The notes beneath the pieces were generated by a model. It saw nothing but the letters and a program-made list of their open reading frames with translations. It was not told where the DNA came from and did not search any database. Positions 52,052-60,822 of a stretch of DNA of 61,954 nucleotides are shown piece by piece (within the stretch, counting starts at the first letter, position 1; the number at the start of each line of letters is the position of its first letter). The translations under genes were made by a program, and so were the position numbers. The stretch is from Candidatus Saccharimonadota bacterium (GTDB taxonomy: Bacteria; Patescibacteriota; Saccharimonadia; Saccharimonadales; SLHW01), in contig SLHW01000003.1 in assembly GCA_007135955.1 (NCBI GenBank), forward strand, positions 1-61,954, read 5' to 3'.

Positions 52052-52350
52052 GTTCTTTAACAAATACAAAATAACAGATAGATAACGACTCGAAGTCAGC
52101 TATCTGGCAGTCAACATGTGGACGAAGGTAACCACACGAAAAACCTTTGATCTTTACACTAAAAACACCTCCCAAAACTCCACCTCACACATAAGTCTCT
52201 CAAAACTTAGATCGGAGCAAGGACAGGAAGTAGGGTATTCGAAGATTTTTAAAATCTTACAAAAGTAACTACCCGCTCATACGGCCTTCCTTGAGCCTTT
52301 CACACAAAAACAAAAACATCATAAAAAACAAAAAGTTGACTGCTAGATAG
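52052..52350 (+). promoter_or_regulatory. Structured mraZ-rsmH leader with boxA-like sequence
   Basis: The 327-bp gap between mraZ and rsmH has no gene but strong structure. GTTCTTTAACAA (52052-52063) matches the rRNA antitermination boxA in 11 of 12 bases. CTATCTGGCAGTCAAC (52100-52115) pairs over its full length (one G-U) with GTTGACTGCTAGATAG (52335-52350), which ends directly at the rsmH GTG. Inside are TGTGG/CCACA (52117-52136), CAAGGA/TCCTTG (52218/52288), GGGTA/TACCC (52233/52270) and AAGATTTT/AAAATCTT (52242-52258). It may regulate elongation or translation of the downstream operon. Confidence 0.6.
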
Positions 52351-53286
52351 GTGACTTTGCAAAAACAAAAACAAATGCACCAAAACAAACAAAAAAATAC
52401 AAATCGGCACCAGCCAGTACTTTTAGAAGAAGTTCTGACGTATCTCGCTCCACAAAAAGGTAATAGCTACCTTGATGTGACAGCAGGTTACGCTGGACAT
52501 GCAAGCCAGGTACTTGCTCGCACTCAGTCTCCAGAAAAGACCGTATTGGTCGATCGAGATGCTGAAGCGATAGAGTATCTAAAGGCGAAATGTGACAATG
52601 CAGTACAACTACTGCATACCGACTTCCTGACTGCGGCGAAGCAGTTAAACGAAGAAGGAAAACGCTTTGATTGTATATTAGCCGATTTAGGTGTATCGTC
52701 ACCGCACCTTGACAAAGCGAGTCGTGGTTTTAGCGTTCAAGTCGATGAACCGCTTGATATGCGCATGGATCAACGTCAAACTCTCACAGCAGCAGACATT
52801 CTTAATTCGTACGGCGAAGCAGAATTAATTAAGCTACTGCGTGACTATGGCGAAGAGCCAAAAGCAGTGAGAATTGCTAAACGCATAATCGAACGGCGAC
52901 CAATTACTTCTACCAAGCAACTTGCAGCAATTGCAACGTCAGTTTGGGGAAGAGGTAAAAAACATCCGGCGACCAGAACGTTTCAGGCATTACGCATAGC
53001 AGTCAATGATGAAGTTGGCTTGCTAAAAACGGCACTACCAATATGGTTGGACATGCTCCAACCTGGTGGAAGGCTAGCGATCATTAGCTTTCACAGCTTA
53101 GAGGATCGAATTGTCAAACAAGCTTTTGCCGAGCGAAGTGGCAAACGCTACGACGCACAACTGAAGCTGCTCACTAAAAAGCCAGTGACCGCTCGTCAAG
53201 AAGAATTAGTTTTTAATCCGCGAGCCCGAAGCGCTAAGCTCCGAGCCGCAGCGAAAATAAACACCAAAAAATTAGAAGACCAATAA
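52351..53286 (+). CDS. rsmH: 16S rRNA m4C1402 methyltransferase RsmH (MraW)
   Basis: Methylates N4 of C1402 in 16S rRNA. Motifs: HQPVLLEEVLTYLAP, SAM-binding LDVTAGYAGHASQVL, LADLGVSSPHLD and IISFHSLEDRIVK. 311 aa from GTG 52351; ATG 52375 is an alternative start without a Shine-Dalgarno. The GTG start adjoins the long-range leader helix, so access to it may be controlled. Confidence 0.96.
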   Translation: MTLQKQKQMHQNKQKNTNRHQPVLLEEVLTYLAPQKGNSYLDVTAGYAGHASQVLARTQSPEKTVLVDRDAEAIEYLKAKCDNAVQLLHTDFLTAAKQLNEEGKRFDCILADLGVSSPHLDKASRGFSVQVDEPLDMRMDQRQTLTAADILNSYGEAELIKLLRDYGEEPKAVRIAKRIIERRPITSTKQLAAIATSVWGRGKKHPATRTFQALRIAVNDEVGLLKTALPIWLDMLQPGGRLAIISFHSLEDRIVKQAFAERSGKRYDAQLKLLTKKPVTARQEELVFNPRARSAKLRAAAKINTKKLEDQ

Positions 53287-53343
53287 AGGGGGTCTTCCAG
53301 AAAGGGGGCGAGGATGCCAATTCAGGTCAAAAACCTCTCCCGA

Positions 53344-53434
53344 GCTTACAAAGTACGCGTTCGCGTAATGTAAGCACACAAAAACTCTTAGGTGAATCGG
53401 CGCTTTTTACGTTTCCTTTTTAGCGCCGATCACC
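53344..53434 (+). other. Strong hairpins between rsmH and ftsL
   Basis: Two stems in a 174-bp gap. GCTTAC (53344-53349) with GTAAGC (53370-53375), containing ACGCG-tt-CGCGT. GGTGAATCGGCGCT (53391-53404) with AGCGCCGATCACC (53422-53434), 13 bp with one bulged A and a T-rich 17-nt loop. No T-run follows, so RNA processing or stability is more likely than termination. Confidence 0.6.
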
Positions 53435-53460
53435 ACCAAAAAGATAAAAACCAAAACATC

Positions 53461-53805
53461 ATGACATATTCTAGTTCACTCGCAATAGGCCGTTCACGTG
53501 CAATGGGGAGAAATAAGAACGTTACTCCATATCGCACTGAAGTAAAGCGCATCGGACCAGTAAGTAACACTATTCTACTAGTAGTGCTTACTTGTTTGCT
53601 TGGTCTTTTGTATCTTTCCCAGGTGACAAAAACCAATGCATACGGTTTTGAGATTAACGATCTGCAATCTCGACACACCTCTCTAGAAACCGAATATGCT
53701 GAGCTAGAGCTAAACGCTGCACGTCTGCAGTCGGTAGATAGGGTAAAGAATAGTGGTGTAGCGCAGGGACTAGTTCCAGTCCAGCCTCAAGGTGTCGTCC
53801 AGTAG
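53461..53805 (+). CDS. ftsL: FtsL-like divisome protein
   Basis: Bitopic protein (114 aa from ATG 53461). Cytosolic ~38 residues, one membrane helix (about 40-60: NTILLVVLTCLLGLLYL) and a leucine-zipper-like coiled coil (about 65-100). Length, topology and the place between rsmH and ftsI identify it as FtsL, which has little sequence conservation. An upstream in-frame GTG (53392) falls in the hairpin region and is rejected as the start. Confidence 0.75.
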   Translation: MTYSSSLAIGRSRAMGRNKNVTPYRTEVKRIGPVSNTILLVVLTCLLGLLYLSQVTKTNAYGFEINDLQSRHTSLETEYAELELNAARLQSVDRVKNSGVAQGLVPVQPQGVVQ

Positions 53806-53864
53806 TCAATTACCTGAGTACTAATTAGTAGTGCGAAAGAGGTACAATATAAGCGAGGCCTAAC

Positions 53865-55637
53865 ATGCAACAAACAGAAAAAACACCAAATGTATTAGCA
53901 CGTACTCGTATATGGTATGTGCTTATCTTGCTATTGTCAGCCATAGTGCTGGTGCGTGTGTTTTATTTGCAGGTGATTCAACACGATTATTATAAAACAG
54001 CTGCTTATGTTGGACAGATGCGAGAATATGAGATACCAGCTTCACGAGGAGTTATCGAAGCGTTTAACGGCGATGCGGTCGTGCCGTTAGTACTCAATGA
54101 ATCTCGTTACCTTGTTTTTGTTGATCCACTACATATCGAAGATGTTCCAGGGAGTGCTGAGGCACTAATTGGTGTCCTTGGATCGCTTGATCGAGCCGAA
54201 GTTGAGGGGAAGATGGCTGCCGACAATCGTTATCAAGTAGTGCAGAAAAATATTACAAAAACCGTGATTGAAAAAGTTGAAGCCCTAGAGTTGCCTGGAG
54301 TTGGTGTACAAGAGGAGCCAAAGCGTTCATATCCACACGGAATGCTAGCCGCTCACTTGCTTGGCTTTGTCAACGATGATGGTGAGGGTGTCTATGGCAT
54401 AGAGCAGGCACTGAATGATCAATTGGTTGGAGCACCCGGTCAATTGCGGGCGATTACTGATGCTCGTGGTATACCACTCGCAGCTAATCCAGAAAACACT
54501 TTAATTGAACCACAAGAGGGCAAGCGAACTCGCTTGACGATTGATGTTAGCTTGCAAAAACAGCTTGAAGATGCGCTGGAAGACGGCTTAGAGCGTGCTC
54601 GCTCTGAATCTGGCGGCGCATTGATCTTTGATGCTGATAGTGGCGCAATTAAAGCAATGGCTAATTATCCAACCTTCGACCCTAGTCGATTTTATGATGT
54701 CTCGATTGACGATAGTGGTGTGTTCGCCAATAGTTTAGTGACATCACCACTTGAGATTGGTTCGATAATGAAGCCATTGACTATGGCTGCAGCCCTAAAT
54801 GAAGGGGTGGTCAGTCGTAACACTACGTATTTTGATCCAGACCAGTTTACTATTGATGGAGCAACGGTTCGAAATGTCGAAGAGTCGAGTGGTGTTGGTG
54901 AACGTAACATGGAAGACATTTTACGATTGTCTCTCAATACTGGTGCAACATGGTTGCTAAAACAGCTTGGTGGCGGTGATATCAATGAAACTGCTCGCAC
55001 AACCTGGCACCATTATATGACTGAGCGTTATTTCTTTGACCGTCCGACCGGAATTGAACAGGGCTATCAGGTGGGTGGCAATATACCTGACCCGCTGGAT
55101 GGCTTTGGTCTGAATATTCAGTTTGCGAATACTGCTTTTGGCCAAGGAATGACGACCACGCCACTGCATGCAGCTGCAGCATTGGCAGCAGTGATAAACC
55201 GAGGAACCTACTATCAGCCACGACTGGTAGCCGCTCAATCAGACATGGCTGGTGAGATGCAGGGAGTAGAGCCAATCGTAGTCAGAGAAGCTGTCGTGTC
55301 GCCGTCAGTAAGTGCTGATGTCCGACACTTAATGGAGGGCGCATTTTCACAAAATTATCGCACCTATGGGCTCAGTGGCCTGCGTAGCGGCTTTTCTATC
55401 GGCGGAAAGACCGGTACTGCTCAAATACCGAATCCGGAGGGTGGCTATTACGAGGATCGGTTTAACGGGACATTCTTTGGCTATGTGTCAGGTGAAAGCA
55501 GCACATATGTGATTATCGTCCGAGTCGATGAGCCACGAATAGGTGGCTATGCTGGGTCAACCGCAGCTGGCCCAATATTTGTCGATATTGCTACCACGCT
55601 CCTTGATTCTTATGGGATGCAGCCAAGAGTAAACTAG
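53865..55637 (+). CDS. ftsI: Class B penicillin-binding protein FtsI-like (septal transpeptidase)
   Basis: Crosslinks septal peptidoglycan (590 aa). N-terminal membrane helix (about residues 14-34), a pedestal domain (ASRGVIEAFNGDAVVPL), and the transpeptidase domain with SxxK in GSIMKP, SxN in SLNTG and KTG in GGKTGTAQ. It acts with FtsW, encoded two genes on. A TACAAT box and GAGG precede the ATG. Confidence 0.95.
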   Translation: MQQTEKTPNVLARTRIWYVLILLLSAIVLVRVFYLQVIQHDYYKTAAYVGQMREYEIPASRGVIEAFNGDAVVPLVLNESRYLVFVDPLHIEDVPGSAEALIGVLGSLDRAEVEGKMAADNRYQVVQKNITKTVIEKVEALELPGVGVQEEPKRSYPHGMLAAHLLGFVNDDGEGVYGIEQALNDQLVGAPGQLRAITDARGIPLAANPENTLIEPQEGKRTRLTIDVSLQKQLEDALEDGLERARSESGGALIFDADSGAIKAMANYPTFDPSRFYDVSIDDSGVFANSLVTSPLEIGSIMKPLTMAAALNEGVVSRNTTYFDPDQFTIDGATVRNVEESSGVGERNMEDILRLSLNTGATWLLKQLGGGDINETARTTWHHYMTERYFFDRPTGIEQGYQVGGNIPDPLDGFGLNIQFANTAFGQGMTTTPLHAAAALAAVINRGTYYQPRLVAAQSDMAGEMQGVEPIVVREAVVSPSVSADVRHLMEGAFSQNYRTYGLSGLRSGFSIGGKTGTAQIPNPEGGYYEDRFNGTFFGYVSGESSTYVIIVRVDEPRIGGYAGSTAAGPIFVDIATTLLDSYGMQPRVN

Positions 55638-55659
55638 GGTATAATAAGGGACTACTTAC

Positions 55660-56706
55660 ATGATAGAAACAATTGAAATCGTCGCTGAAACCAACATCGT
55701 TCTCCAGGTGTTGTTGTTGGGTTTTTTAAGTTTCGTTGTGAGTATGTTGCTTACGCCAATTTATACCACCATTGCTTTTAAGTGGGAGTGGTGGAAGCGC
55801 CAAAGAACTGACTCTTGGTCAGGCGGAGAGGCAAGCGTTTATAAAAAACTTCATGCTGAAAAACACAAGCGCAACATTCCAACTATGGCAGGCGTTATCT
55901 TTGTTACAAGTGTTTTTATTGTGACTATTCTACTTAATCTTGACAGAGGACAGACCTGGCTACCGCTTGCTGCGATGGTTGGATCTGGCGCAATTGGGTT
56001 TATTGATGACTGGATTAACATTCGTGGTAAAAAGTCATTGATTGCTGGCATGCGAGCAAAAATTAAATTTTTGCTACATAGTGCAGTGGCATTGGTTGGT
56101 GGTTGGTGGTTCTTTGCTCGGCTCGATGTCGTAAGCATTAATTTACCTTTTGCAGGTGAGTGGGTGATTGGTGCAGGCATAATCTTATTGTTTTGGTTGG
56201 TAGTAATTGCTACTGCGAATGCCGTCAATATTACCGATGGGCTCGATGGTTTAGCCGGTGGACTATTGGTATCTTCCTTTTCAGCATATACGGTAATTTG
56301 TTTGATTCAGGGACAGTTTGCTTTAGCTGGTTTTTGCTTGAGTATCGTTGGGGCATTGCTGAGCTATACTTGGTTTAATATTTATCCAGCACGGTTTTTT
56401 ATGGGTGACGTAGGTTCGTTCTCTCTTGGCGCAGCCCTAGGCGTGATTGCCATGCAAACAGATACTGTTTGGGTGTTGCCGATAATAGGTATTGTATTTG
56501 TTGCAGAAACGGGGTCCGTTATTGTCAATCGGCTGTCGAAGAAGCTTCGAAATGGCAAGAAAGTATTCTTGTCCTCGCCGATACACCATCATTTTGAGGC
56601 GATTGGCTGGCCAGAAACAAAAGTAACCATGCGGTTTTGGATACTTGGTCAAGTAGCAGCAGTAGTTGGCTTGATTGCATATTTATTGAGCGGACTAGTG
56701 ATGTAA
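55660..56706 (+). CDS. mraY: Phospho-MurNAc-pentapeptide transferase MraY
   Basis: Makes lipid I from undecaprenyl phosphate and UDP-MurNAc-pentapeptide in the membrane (348 aa, about ten helices). Key motifs: KRNIPTMAG, FIDDWINIR, ANAVNITDGLDGLAGG, FMGDVGSFSLGAALG and SPIHHHFEAIGW. Preceded by a TATAAT box and a weak Shine-Dalgarno in a 22-nt gap. Confidence 0.97.
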   Translation: MIETIEIVAETNIVLQVLLLGFLSFVVSMLLTPIYTTIAFKWEWWKRQRTDSWSGGEASVYKKLHAEKHKRNIPTMAGVIFVTSVFIVTILLNLDRGQTWLPLAAMVGSGAIGFIDDWINIRGKKSLIAGMRAKIKFLLHSAVALVGGWWFFARLDVVSINLPFAGEWVIGAGIILLFWLVVIATANAVNITDGLDGLAGGLLVSSFSAYTVICLIQGQFALAGFCLSIVGALLSYTWFNIYPARFFMGDVGSFSLGAALGVIAMQTDTVWVLPIIGIVFVAETGSVIVNRLSKKLRNGKKVFLSSPIHHHFEAIGWPETKVTMRFWILGQVAAVVGLIAYLLSGLVM

Positions 56707-56735
56707 ACAAAAATTTAGAAAAATAAAAAAACAAA

Positions 56736-58025
56736 ATGACTAAAAAAAATCACCATCGACCAAGACGAACATCACCCTTGCTAAGTGGTGAAACGCAGCA
56801 TCGTCGCCACCGACCCGACTACTCACTTATCATCATTTGCTTATTGTTGCTAGTTATTGGTATGGTGATTGTTTATGCGATTAGCCCTGGCTTAGCAGCC
56901 CAGTCAGAGCTTAGTGAATCACACTTTGTTCGTCGTCAGATGCTCGCCATAGTGTTAGCGATTGTGACGTTTTTTGTGGTCGCAAGGCTTCCGCTAGAAA
57001 TTTGGTGGCGTAGCATCAAAGTACTTATAGCAATAACTGTAATCGCACTATTGGCGACGCAGTTCACTGGTAGCGGAGAAGCAAACGCTGCTCGCTGGGT
57101 GCAGGTCGGAGGACTTTCTTTTCAGTCAGTAGAACTACTCAAGTTCACACTTGTGATATGGCTGGCAGGCTTTTTGAGTCAGCGACACCGGGAAGGCACA
57201 ATCAATGATTTTCAGCGCACACTTAAGCCGCTGGCTATAGTGTTAGCAACATCTGGATTTATTGTCGCTGTCTTGCAGAGTGATCTTGGGTCAATGGGAG
57301 TGGTCGCGGGTATTATTGCAGTAATGCTGTTTGTCGCTGGTGTTTCGTGGCGCTTATTGTTTATTGGGGCTGCCGCGATTCTTTTTGCCGGATCACTCTT
57401 AATCTTTACTAGCCCTTATCGCCAGGAGCGAGTAGCGACCTTCTTAAATCCACAGGCTGATTGTTTGGCAGAGGGTTATCAGGCATGTCAAGCACTGATA
57501 GCCATAGGCTCAGGCGGTTTATTCGGCAAAGGTATCGACCGTAGCGCCCAAGCCTATGGATATTTGCCAGAAGCTGCTAATGATTCAATTTTTGCGGTAT
57601 ATGCTGAGATGTTTGGTTTTGTAGGAGTAGTAGTGGTGATAGCTCTATTAGTGGCACTGTTTACGCGGCTACATCGAATTATTGAGCGGACGCCTTCGAT
57701 GTATAGTCAATTGATTGTTGTTGGAGTACTTACTTGGTTAAGCATCCAGGCATTTATAAATATCATGGCAATGGTCGGGTTATTCCCATTAAAAGGTATT
57801 ACGCTGCCATTTATTAGTTATGGCGGTACCAGTATAATCTTTGTTACAGCTGCGGTTGCTTTGGTATTTAATATATCTCGTTATAGCACTTTCTCAGTGA
57901 TTCAAGCTAAGCAACCTAACAAAGCAGCAAGACAGTCCAACAAGAAAGGAATTCTGCGTGACAATCCTGTTAAGCGGCGGAGGAACGGGCGGCCACATTA
58001 CGCCTATCCTATCCGTCGCACGTGA
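56736..58025 (+). CDS. ftsW: SEDS peptidoglycan glycosyltransferase FtsW
   Basis: Polymerises glycan at the septum (429 aa). About ten helices with the SEDS signature NAARWVQVGGLSFQSVELLK, the catalytic-Asp loop around QSDLGSMGVV and PFISYGGTSII near the C-terminus. N- and C-terminal tails are basic. Its last 68 nt overlap the murG start in another frame. Confidence 0.96.
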   Translation: MTKKNHHRPRRTSPLLSGETQHRRHRPDYSLIIICLLLLVIGMVIVYAISPGLAAQSELSESHFVRRQMLAIVLAIVTFFVVARLPLEIWWRSIKVLIAITVIALLATQFTGSGEANAARWVQVGGLSFQSVELLKFTLVIWLAGFLSQRHREGTINDFQRTLKPLAIVLATSGFIVAVLQSDLGSMGVVAGIIAVMLFVAGVSWRLLFIGAAAILFAGSLLIFTSPYRQERVATFLNPQADCLAEGYQACQALIAIGSGGLFGKGIDRSAQAYGYLPEAANDSIFAVYAEMFGFVGVVVVIALLVALFTRLHRIIERTPSMYSQLIVVGVLTWLSIQAFINIMAMVGLFPLKGITLPFISYGGTSIIFVTAAVALVFNISRYSTFSVIQAKQPNKAARQSNKKGILRDNPVKRRRNGRPHYAYPIRRT

Positions 58026-59130
58026 ACTCAAGCAACGTAATCCAAGTGTTCGCATAATTTATGTCGGTGAACGTGGCAATAAGCTTCGATCGATGCTTGA
58101 TGGCAATACTGATATTGATAAGGTGACATCTATTTATGCTGGTAAGTTTCGTCGTTACCACAATGAATCGTGGCTACGCCGATTCATTGACATTAAAACC
58201 AACCTGCTCAACTTAAGAGACGCTGTATTCGTAGTGGTTGGGTTTTTTCAGTCGTTGCGCTTGCTTAGAAAGTATCGACCACAGGCTGTCTTTCTAAAGG
58301 GAGGTTTTGTTGGTGTGCCGGTTGGCTTAGCAGCTGGAGCTCGAAGACTACCGATAATTACCCATGACTCTGATGCAGTAGCAGGCTTGGCAAACCGACT
58401 AGTTAGCAGGCTTACACTGCTCCACACAACAGCCTTGCCAGCAGATTATTACTCATACCCCAAGAATAAAGTGAAACAGGTAGGGGTAATAGTTGCACAA
58501 AAGTACCAGCCGGTTAGCGAAGCAGGTGTTATTGAGGCAAAGCAGGAAATCGGTATACCAAAAGATGCAACTTTACTACTGATAACAGGCGGAAGCACCG
58601 GTGCTATAGCGGTGAACGAGGCCATTGAGAGATTATATAAAGAGCTATTTGCTAAGTATAGTAATTTGTACATCATTCATCAGACTGGAAAGGGGAAAGC
58701 AGGGGAGCCTAGTAAATATGCTGATTACTCACGCTTGCAGCGAATAGAGCTATTGAAAGACATGCATTTATACAGTGCTGCTGCTGATATTATTGTCATG
58801 AGAGCTGGAGCGAACACTTTAGCTGAATTTGCTATGCAGGCCAAAGCCTGTATAGTCATACCAAGTCCACACCTACCTGGCGGACACCAGTTGCTCAATG
58901 CTGCATATTTTCAAGAACGTGATGCTGCTGTGGTGTTGGACCAGGCAGAAATAGAAATGTCCCCACAGCTTCTCAGTTCACACATAGCGACATTGATTAA
59001 AGACAAGCAGCGACGAGAGCAAATTGCCAAGAATATGCATAAAGAAGCTCAGAGAAACGCCGGACAGCTATTGTCAGATGAGATTTATCAATTAGCAAGC
59101 GACAGGTCATCTGATGCGTCAAAAAAATAA
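57958..59130 (+). CDS. murG: UDP-GlcNAc:lipid I GlcNAc-transferase MurG
   Basis: Makes lipid II on the inner membrane face (390 aa). The N-terminal glycine loop LLSGGGTGGHITPILSVA is conserved, which fixes the GTG start at 57958 and hence the 68-nt overlap with ftsW. The C-terminal donor domain has LLITGGSTGAIAVNE and the region RAGANTLAEFA. AAGAAAGGA lies upstream of the start inside ftsW. Confidence 0.95.
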   Translation: MTILLSGGGTGGHITPILSVARELKQRNPSVRIIYVGERGNKLRSMLDGNTDIDKVTSIYAGKFRRYHNESWLRRFIDIKTNLLNLRDAVFVVVGFFQSLRLLRKYRPQAVFLKGGFVGVPVGLAAGARRLPIITHDSDAVAGLANRLVSRLTLLHTTALPADYYSYPKNKVKQVGVIVAQKYQPVSEAGVIEAKQEIGIPKDATLLLITGGSTGAIAVNEAIERLYKELFAKYSNLYIIHQTGKGKAGEPSKYADYSRLQRIELLKDMHLYSAAADIIVMRAGANTLAEFAMQAKACIVIPSPHLPGGHQLLNAAYFQERDAAVVLDQAEIEMSPQLLSSHIATLIKDKQRREQIAKNMHKEAQRNAGQLLSDEIYQLASDRSSDASKK

Positions 59131-60034
59131 ATCGAACAATAATCTGAGTAGACAGCCAAGATATCGGCGAGAATCATCCCGGACCATGCCATCCACCAAT
59201 GATCAAAAGCCGCCATCTCCAAGAAGAGACAACCAAGCCTATAATCAGGGTCAAGCAAATAGCAGTAAATGGTTGCGCAGCTTACCATCGATAATTGCAG
59301 CCTTCGTTATACTGGGCAGCATTATCCACATTTCTAGGCTTGATGCACAATCTACTCAGGTTCGGGTAGTAACGCAGTCAAACAGTCAGATGGACGATCA
59401 GCTAAAAGCTACTATAAATCGTGAGGTGAGCTATCGAGAGAGCTTCAAGGACGAGCTTTCTAGTAGTTGGCTAAATCAAAGTAAGCTCACCGTACGTTCA
59501 ACTGAAGTCATAGACGCTATAGTAAGCTCATACCCTGAGATAGCTGGCGCAGAGATTCGTTATGGGTTGGTTGACCGGACACCTATTTTGCATATTGTAC
59601 TTAGAGAGCCACATATAATCATTGTCGAGGATGACAGAAGCTTAGTTCTGGATCGCCACGGTATAGCTTTTGCAGAAGCTCCAGACGAGGTTGTTTTACC
59701 GGACACAGTTGCTGTAATCGAAGATAGTGCTCCGATGGATGCCGAACTTGGTGATCAGGTTCTACCATTAGATACTGTGGAGTTCATCAATCAATTGCGA
59801 CACCAGTTTCAGGCAAAGGATTTAACTATACAAAGAAAAACACTGCCAGCAGTGGCAAATGAGCTACATGTACGCATAAGTGGCGATGATTATAGTGGCA
59901 AGTTCGATATAACAGGGGAAGTACGGCTACAAGCAGGTGCGTTTTTCGCTACTAGAGAACAACTCAAAGCTGATGACATAACACCAAGAGAATACATTGA
60001 CGTGCGGGTGATTGGTCGTGCGTATTACCGATAG
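59114..60034 (+). CDS. ftsQ: FtsQ-like POTRA divisome protein
   Basis: Bitopic protein (306 aa). A polar ~52-residue cytosolic tail, one membrane helix (about residues 55-73) and an extracellular region whose first part (about 80-150) has the size and pattern of a POTRA domain, followed by a beta domain (LHIVLREPHIIIVEDDRSLVLDRHG). Place at the end of the dcw cluster supports FtsQ/DivIB. It overlaps murG by 17 nt. No ftsA or ftsZ follows. Confidence 0.82.
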   Translation: MRQKNKSNNNLSRQPRYRRESSRTMPSTNDQKPPSPRRDNQAYNQGQANSSKWLRSLPSIIAAFVILGSIIHISRLDAQSTQVRVVTQSNSQMDDQLKATINREVSYRESFKDELSSSWLNQSKLTVRSTEVIDAIVSSYPEIAGAEIRYGLVDRTPILHIVLREPHIIIVEDDRSLVLDRHGIAFAEAPDEVVLPDTVAVIEDSAPMDAELGDQVLPLDTVEFINQLRHQFQAKDLTIQRKTLPAVANELHVRISGDDYSGKFDITGEVRLQAGAFFATREQLKADDITPREYIDVRVIGRAYYR

Positions 60035-60231
60035 TCTCCTGCTCTCGCCCACCCATGTTCGCAAAATGTTCACAATGCATAGCAGACAGCTACTTTTAAA
60101 AAACTATATAAAAATAGAAAAATAGGGAATTGTCAAAAATATATATAAAGAACAGGAAAGTGGGGGAATTGCAAATTTTTAAAGCGAGTAGCTGTATTTA
60201 GGAAAGTTTTCACGCGCAAAGTCAACAAAAC

Positions 60232-60240
60232 TGTGGATAA
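60232..60240 (-). promoter_or_regulatory. Perfect DnaA box
   Basis: TTATCCACA on the minus strand. The 13-mer TGTGGATAAGTCA is shared with the site at 51495. Confidence 0.4.
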
Positions 60241-60453
60241 GTCAAACTCATTGTTAGTTTTATAACAAAAGACCAGCATAGATGACCAAGTAAACAAATA
60301 GACTACTAGTTAATCAGAGTATTAGCGCGAGGCAGTAGCGCAAAAAGACCAAAATCTACGCATAGGCTACAAGTCCCCTCTAGCGAGATGAGTAGTTAAT
60401 CACGGACAGTGCCTATGTGTAAGTCGTAAAAGATATATTGTGCGACATTGCAC

Positions 60454-60474
60454 TTAGCACTCGGGGGGAGTGCT
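60454..60474 (+). promoter_or_regulatory. CIRCE-like inverted repeat
   Basis: TTAGCACTC (60454-60462), five G, GAGTGCT (60468-60474). The half-sites match the HrcA operator, but the spacer is 5 instead of 9 and the right end lacks AA. It sits about 15 nt before a TATAAT box. Confidence 0.35.
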
Positions 60475-60822
60475 CTGCTGGCTGGTTGTTATAATATTTT
60501 TCTTGCATCTTCGTTTTGTTTACGTTCAGTGCTTTTATGATTGCTATTTATTTAGATCTCTCACCTTTTGCATATGCAGCAGCCAGTACTAGTTATTGCA
60601 ATTGGTTATAACTATAGATAGATTTAGCTATCATTTGTCTAGTATTCCTTTCTACAATGTTCGTATTTTGTTCATATTATTTATGGAAATTTTTATAACA
60701 AAGACAGGTAGGCAGCACAGTCTAGATTGAGTGCATTAATCTTCTCCACATAAATGGTGTTGGGGTGAGTCTGTCTGCGCGGCAATAATAACAGGAAGTG
60801 TTTTAGTGTGCCCTGCTGCTAA

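Larger units (their letters stand above)
60035..60822. other. 788-bp non-coding region after the dcw operon
   Basis: AT-rich, with no convincing gene; only ORFs of about 25 codons are seen. It holds a perfect DnaA box (60232-60240), a CIRCE-like palindrome (60454-60474), a TATAAT at 60490-60495 and weak stems such as GATAG/CTATC near 60625 and AGACAG/CTGTCT near 60705-60777. A promoter for an unannotated RNA is possible. No tmRNA, RNase P or 6S signature was recognised. Confidence 0.5.

Noticed and set aside
52335..52350. TTGAC as a -35 element for rsmH
   Set aside because: No -10 box follows at 16-18 nt; the segment is better explained as an arm of the leader helix.
53392..53460. N-terminal extension of FtsL from a GTG
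   Set aside because: The stretch is a 13-bp hairpin with a T-rich loop and lacks a ribosome site; ATG 53461 gives a normal FtsL.
60537..60611. 24-codon ORF in the post-dcw gap
   Set aside because: No ribosome site, no recognisable sequence and biased composition; below what can be supported.
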